Shown in pieces: positions 61,346-64,000 of a stretch of DNA of 64,000 bases (within the stretch, counting starts at the first letter, position 1; the number at the start of each line of letters is the position of its first letter). The notes beneath the pieces are model-generated. The model was not told where the DNA came from and searched no databases. It was given only the letters and a program-made list of their open reading frames with translations. The position numbers and the translations under genes are program-made. This DNA comes from Streptomyces sp. NBC_00236 (GTDB lineage: Bacteria; Actinomycetota; Actinomycetes; Streptomycetales; Streptomycetaceae): the NCBI RefSeq assembly GCF_036195045.1, contig NZ_CP108100.1, forward strand, positions 4,774,001 through 4,838,000, in the 5' to 3' direction.

Positions 61346-61911
61346 CATCACCCAAGCAGGACCGCAGCCGCGCCACCCGCCAACGGTTGCTGGAAGCCGC
61401 GGTCGCCTGCCTCGCCGAACACGGCTGGGCAGGCTCCACCGTCTCCGCCGTCGCGGAGCGCGCCGGAGTCTCGCGCGGCGCCGCCCAGCACCACTTCCCG
61501 ACCCGCGAGGACCTGTTCACCGCCGCCGTCGAATACGTCGCCGAGGAACGCTCCGCCGCCCTGCGCGCCGTCCCCGACCAGGACCGCGCGGCGGTCGTCG
61601 CCGCCCTCGTCGACCTCTACACCGGCCCGCTCTTCCGCGCCGCGCTCCAGCTCTGGGTCGCCGCCTCCAACGAGGAACAGCTCCGCCCCCGCGTCACCGA
61701 ACTCGAAGCCCGCGTCGGCCGCGAGACCCACCGCATCGCGGTCGGTCTCCTGAACGCCGACGAGACCCGCCCCGGCGTACGGGAAACGGTCCAGGGCCTC
61801 CTCGACATGGCCCGCGGCCTCGGCCTCGCCAACGTCCTCACCGACGACACGGCCCGCCGGGGACGGGTCGTCGCGCAGTGGGCGGCGCTGCTGGACGACG
61901 CGCTGGGGTGA
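61333..61911 (+). CDS. TetR-family regulator at the end of the atu-like operon
   Basis: A 192-residue TetR protein. The HTH reads VACLAEHGWAGSTVSAVAER followed by AGVSRGAAQHHFPTREDL. ATG 61333 overlaps the hydratase gene by 13 bp; GTG 61342 is an alternative. Its place as the last gene in a catabolic operon fits an autoregulated repressor lifted by a pathway CoA-ester. The palindrome at 51585 is the likely operator. Confidence 0.92.
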   Translation: MAAVTSPKQDRSRATRQRLLEAAVACLAEHGWAGSTVSAVAERAGVSRGAAQHHFPTREDLFTAAVEYVAEERSAALRAVPDQDRAAVVAALVDLYTGPLFRAALQLWVAASNEEQLRPRVTELEARVGRETHRIAVGLLNADETRPGVRETVQGLLDMARGLGLANVLTDDTARRGRVVAQWAALLDDALG

Positions 61912-61976
61912 GGGGCTGGGGGTCCGGGGCCCCGGATATCCTTCCTCGTCCTGAACCCGCCAGGGAGGCCCGCACC

Positions 61977-62525
61977 ATGAGCAGCACCACCGCCGCAGCA
62001 CCCTTTCCCGAGCACATGGAGCTCAGAGGGGAAGGCCTCGTCCTGCGCGACTGGACCGAGGACGACCTGGCCGTGATGCCGGATCTGTTCGACCACCCCG
62101 ACACCGCGTACTGGACACCGCTCGTCTCCCCCTTCGACGAAGCCGCTTCCCGTGCCCGGCTGGACAAGGACCGGCGGCTGCGCGCGGAGGGCACGACCAT
62201 CCTGCTCGCCATCACGACCGACGGCGGCGCGGCGCTCGGTGAGGTGATGCTGCGGCGCGCGCCCGAGGGCACGGAACTCGGCTACGCGGTCGGCCCGGCC
62301 CACCGCGGCCAGGGGCTCGCCGCGCGGGCGGTGCGGGTGATGGCCGCGTACGCCTTCGAGGAACTGGGCGTGGAGCAGGTGATCCTGGAGCTGGAGGCCG
62401 AGAACACGTCCAGCGTCGCGGTGGCGAAGAAGTCGGGCTTCAGCCGGCTGGACGTGCCGCTGATCGAGGGCGAGGAGAAGGGCCGGCCGTTCGTCCTGCA
62501 GACGTGGGGTCTGAACCGTCCCTGA
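61977..62525 (+). CDS. GNAT-family acetyltransferase (RimJ-like)
   Basis: A 182-residue GNAT. It has the RimJ/RimL-like pattern LVLRDWTEDDLAVMPDLF at the start and the acetyl-CoA loop AVGPAHRGQGLAARAVRV, then ELEAENTSSVAVAKKSGFSR. ATG 61977 follows AGGGAGG. The acceptor is unknown. Confidence 0.9.
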   Translation: MSSTTAAAPFPEHMELRGEGLVLRDWTEDDLAVMPDLFDHPDTAYWTPLVSPFDEAASRARLDKDRRLRAEGTTILLAITTDGGAALGEVMLRRAPEGTELGYAVGPAHRGQGLAARAVRVMAAYAFEELGVEQVILELEAENTSSVAVAKKSGFSRLDVPLIEGEEKGRPFVLQTWGLNRP

Positions 62526-62575
62526 GGCGAACGGGGCGATGATTCGTGCAGGCCGGTGAGGGGGAGGGGCGGGGC

Positions 62576-63079
62576 ATGACCACGTACGAGACGATGTCGT
62601 TCCACCTGGAGACCGAGCGGCTGATCCTGCGGCCGTGGGCCGAGTCGGACGCCGCCGAGCTCACCGCCCTGTACGCCGAACGCGGCGAGGGGACACGCAC
62701 GGTCGAGTACTCCCGCACGCTCATCGCGAAGCTGATCGCCGCGACGCAGACGACGGGGATCGCCCTGCTCCCCATCCAGCGCCGTGACGAGGGCGACTTC
62801 ATCGGCTACTGCGGACTGATCATCGGCCGCTCCACCCTGGAGGAGCCCGAAATCGCGTACGAGCTCTTCCAGCGGGTGCACGGCCGCGGCTACGCCACCG
62901 AGGCGGCCCGCGCGGTGCTCGATGCCGCTGCGGCGACCGGGCGGCCGCGGATCGGAGCGACCGTCGCCGCGTGGAACACCCCGTCGTTCCGCGTCCTGGA
63001 GAAGCTCGGGTTCGTGCGGGACCACGTCACCGTGGAGGACAAGGGCGAAGTGGTCTGGCTGACGCGCCCGTTGCCATGA
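62576..63079 (+). CDS. GNAT-family acetyltransferase
   Basis: A 167-residue GNAT with LETERLILRPWAESDAAELT at the start and ELFQRVHGRGYATEAARAVL for acetyl-CoA, then VAAWNTPSFRVLEKLGFV. ATG 62576 follows a purine-rich GGGGGAGGGG. It lies 50 bp after the other GNAT and is probably co-transcribed with it. The substrate is unknown. Confidence 0.9.
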   Translation: MTTYETMSFHLETERLILRPWAESDAAELTALYAERGEGTRTVEYSRTLIAKLIAATQTTGIALLPIQRRDEGDFIGYCGLIIGRSTLEEPEIAYELFQRVHGRGYATEAARAVLDAAAATGRPRIGATVAAWNTPSFRVLEKLGFVRDHVTVEDKGEVVWLTRPLP

Positions 63080-63112
63080 GGCCCGGCATCGCGCGCGCCC
63101 GCCCGACCGTTC

Positions 63113-63910
63113 TCAGGACTCGACGGCCGCGTCCTCCAGCGCTTCCCTGATCGGTTCGTACTCCGTGGTCCACGCGTAGGGGCGCTCGTGAAGGTCCGTC
63201 ACCAGAAGGCCGAACAGTTCCGCGTCGAAGACGGCACCGAACAGACCACCGTCGATGGTGTGGGCGTTGACGACCACCGTGGGCGTGCCCGGTCCGATCG
63301 GATCGTCACCGGTCTGCTCGTACGCCTTCTGGGAAGCCGTGACGAAGGAGCTGTACTTCATCGTCCTGACCGCCCGGTCGAAGGCGTCGTCACGCAGCCC
63401 CGGGATCGACTTGGCCAGACTCAGGAGGAAGTCGGTCGTGAACCCGTCCCTGAGCTCGGCAACAGGCTGGTTCGCGATGAGCAGGGCGTGGTACTCGACG
63501 AACTTCCCCTTCTCCAGCGCGGCCCGCAGCGCGTTGACCGCTCGCTTCGAACCGTCGCCGCCGAGACGGTCGTCCTTGAAGGAGGCGAAGGTGTACTCGG
63601 CCTTGATCTCCCCCTTGAGCAGCAGCTCCTTGAGCCCCTTGGCCCCCGTCCGCTCGTACTCCTCGACGACGGGACACCGCGGATCCTCGTACACGTGCAC
63701 CGTCGAGCGTGCTTCGGGATTCCCGACCACGATCGTCGTCCCGTCAGAGGCCGGTCGTTCGGGCAGCAGTGTGGTGTTCGCGTAGCCGACCGTCTTGGTC
63801 CGTGCTGCCGGACGGGCGTCCTTCGCCTCGGTGGCGCCCGGTGCGCATCCCGCGAAGGCTCCGATGAGGCCCAGTGTGACGGCCGCCCGGACGGCTCTGT
63901 GGATCTCCAT
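63113..63910 (-). CDS. Thioredoxin-fold (DsbA-like) lipoprotein with a single active-site cysteine
   Basis: A 265-residue lipoprotein precursor with lipobox AFAGC (Cys22). The thioredoxin-like domain has VHVYEDPRCPVVEEYE, where DsbA-type enzymes have CPxC: Cys79 is kept but the second Cys is Val82. The insert and late cis-Pro-like GPGTPTVVVNA match Streptomyces DsbA/ScoI-like lipoproteins. With one cysteine it cannot form the usual disulfide and may act as an isomerase, reductase or chaperone at the membrane. ATG 63910 has GGGAGGGA upstream. Confidence 0.88.
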   Translation of the reverse strand: MEIHRAVRAAVTLGLIGAFAGCAPGATEAKDARPAARTKTVGYANTTLLPERPASDGTTIVVGNPEARSTVHVYEDPRCPVVEEYERTGAKGLKELLLKGEIKAEYTFASFKDDRLGGDGSKRAVNALRAALEKGKFVEYHALLIANQPVAELRDGFTTDFLLSLAKSIPGLRDDAFDRAVRTMKYSSFVTASQKAYEQTGDDPIGPGTPTVVVNAHTIDGGLFGAVFDAELFGLLVTDLHERPYAWTTEYEPIREALEDAAVES

Positions 63911-64000
63911 TGAAATTCTGTCCCTCCCCTGTGAACAGGCGGACTCTACGCCTGCGGTGGCCACTGGTGCATCAGTGATTCGGGGCGCTTCGAGAAGGTC

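Noticed and set aside
61923-61936. Perfect 14-bp palindrome TCCGGGGCCCCGGA before the GNAT gene
   Set aside because: It lacks a loop, so it is a poor terminator, and such GC palindromes are frequent by chance here. Kept only as a note.

Overview
The window is high-GC DNA with strong third-position G/C bias, many GTG and TTG starts, AGGAGG-type ribosome binding sites and families typical of the genus: a conservon with two P450s, an XRE/DUF397 pair, an HxlR regulator, F420-linked enzymes and large NRPS genes. It is almost certainly a Streptomyces chromosome segment. No rRNA, tRNA, CRISPR array, transposase or integrase was recognised.

Layout. (1) 1-16.3 kb: the 3' part of an NRPS gene that enters the window already inside an adenylation domain. 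It holds five A domains. Three are near-identical and carry a glycine-type specificity code, and the central one has an Asp/Asn-type code. An alpha/beta hydrolase and a SyrP-like Fe(II)/2-oxoglutarate dioxygenase follow, so the expected product segment is X-Gly-(beta-hydroxy?)Asx-Gly-Gly. (2) 16.3-27.4 kb: small stand-alone genes, including a DinB protein, an F420-dependent reductase with a divergent HxlR regulator, a secreted four-cysteine protein, an XRE-DUF397 locus with an unrecognised third gene, TetR and XRE-cupin regulators, an SGNH hydrolase, a PPOX protein, a GNAT and a Uma2 protein. (3) 27.4-34.1 kb: serC, then a conservon (cvnA-B-C-D) translationally coupled to a CYP157-like P450 without the ExxR arginine and a CYP154-like P450. 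(4) 34.3-42.4 kb: a large FAD/Fe-S oxidoreductase, a LysR/EamA divergent pair, a lipoprotein hydrolase, a secreted DUF3103-like protein and a second DinB protein. (5) 42.6-51.2 kb: a stress-type block (Dps, quinol monooxygenase, chloroperoxidase-like hydrolase, large LuxR, LtrA, aldehyde dehydrogenase). Two of its genes share an almost identical upstream region of about 130 bp. (6) 51.6-61.9 kb: a tightly overlapping catabolic operon (DinB-like protein, AtuA, biotin-dependent carboxylase subunits, acyl-CoA dehydrogenase, acyl-CoA ligase, enoyl-CoA hydratase, TetR) that looks like a branched-chain or acyclic-terpenoid acid pathway. A perfect palindrome upstream may be the operator. (7) 61.9-64 kb: two GNATs and a thioredoxin-fold lipoprotein with only one cysteine at its active-site position.

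The NRPS tailoring unit, the conservon/P450 operon and the atu-like operon are the three functional systems that can be read with some confidence. The most unusual observations are the internal homogenisation of the NRPS, the P450 without ExxR, the duplicated leader in the stress block, and the phased GTGCAC sites at the XRE/DUF397 locus.
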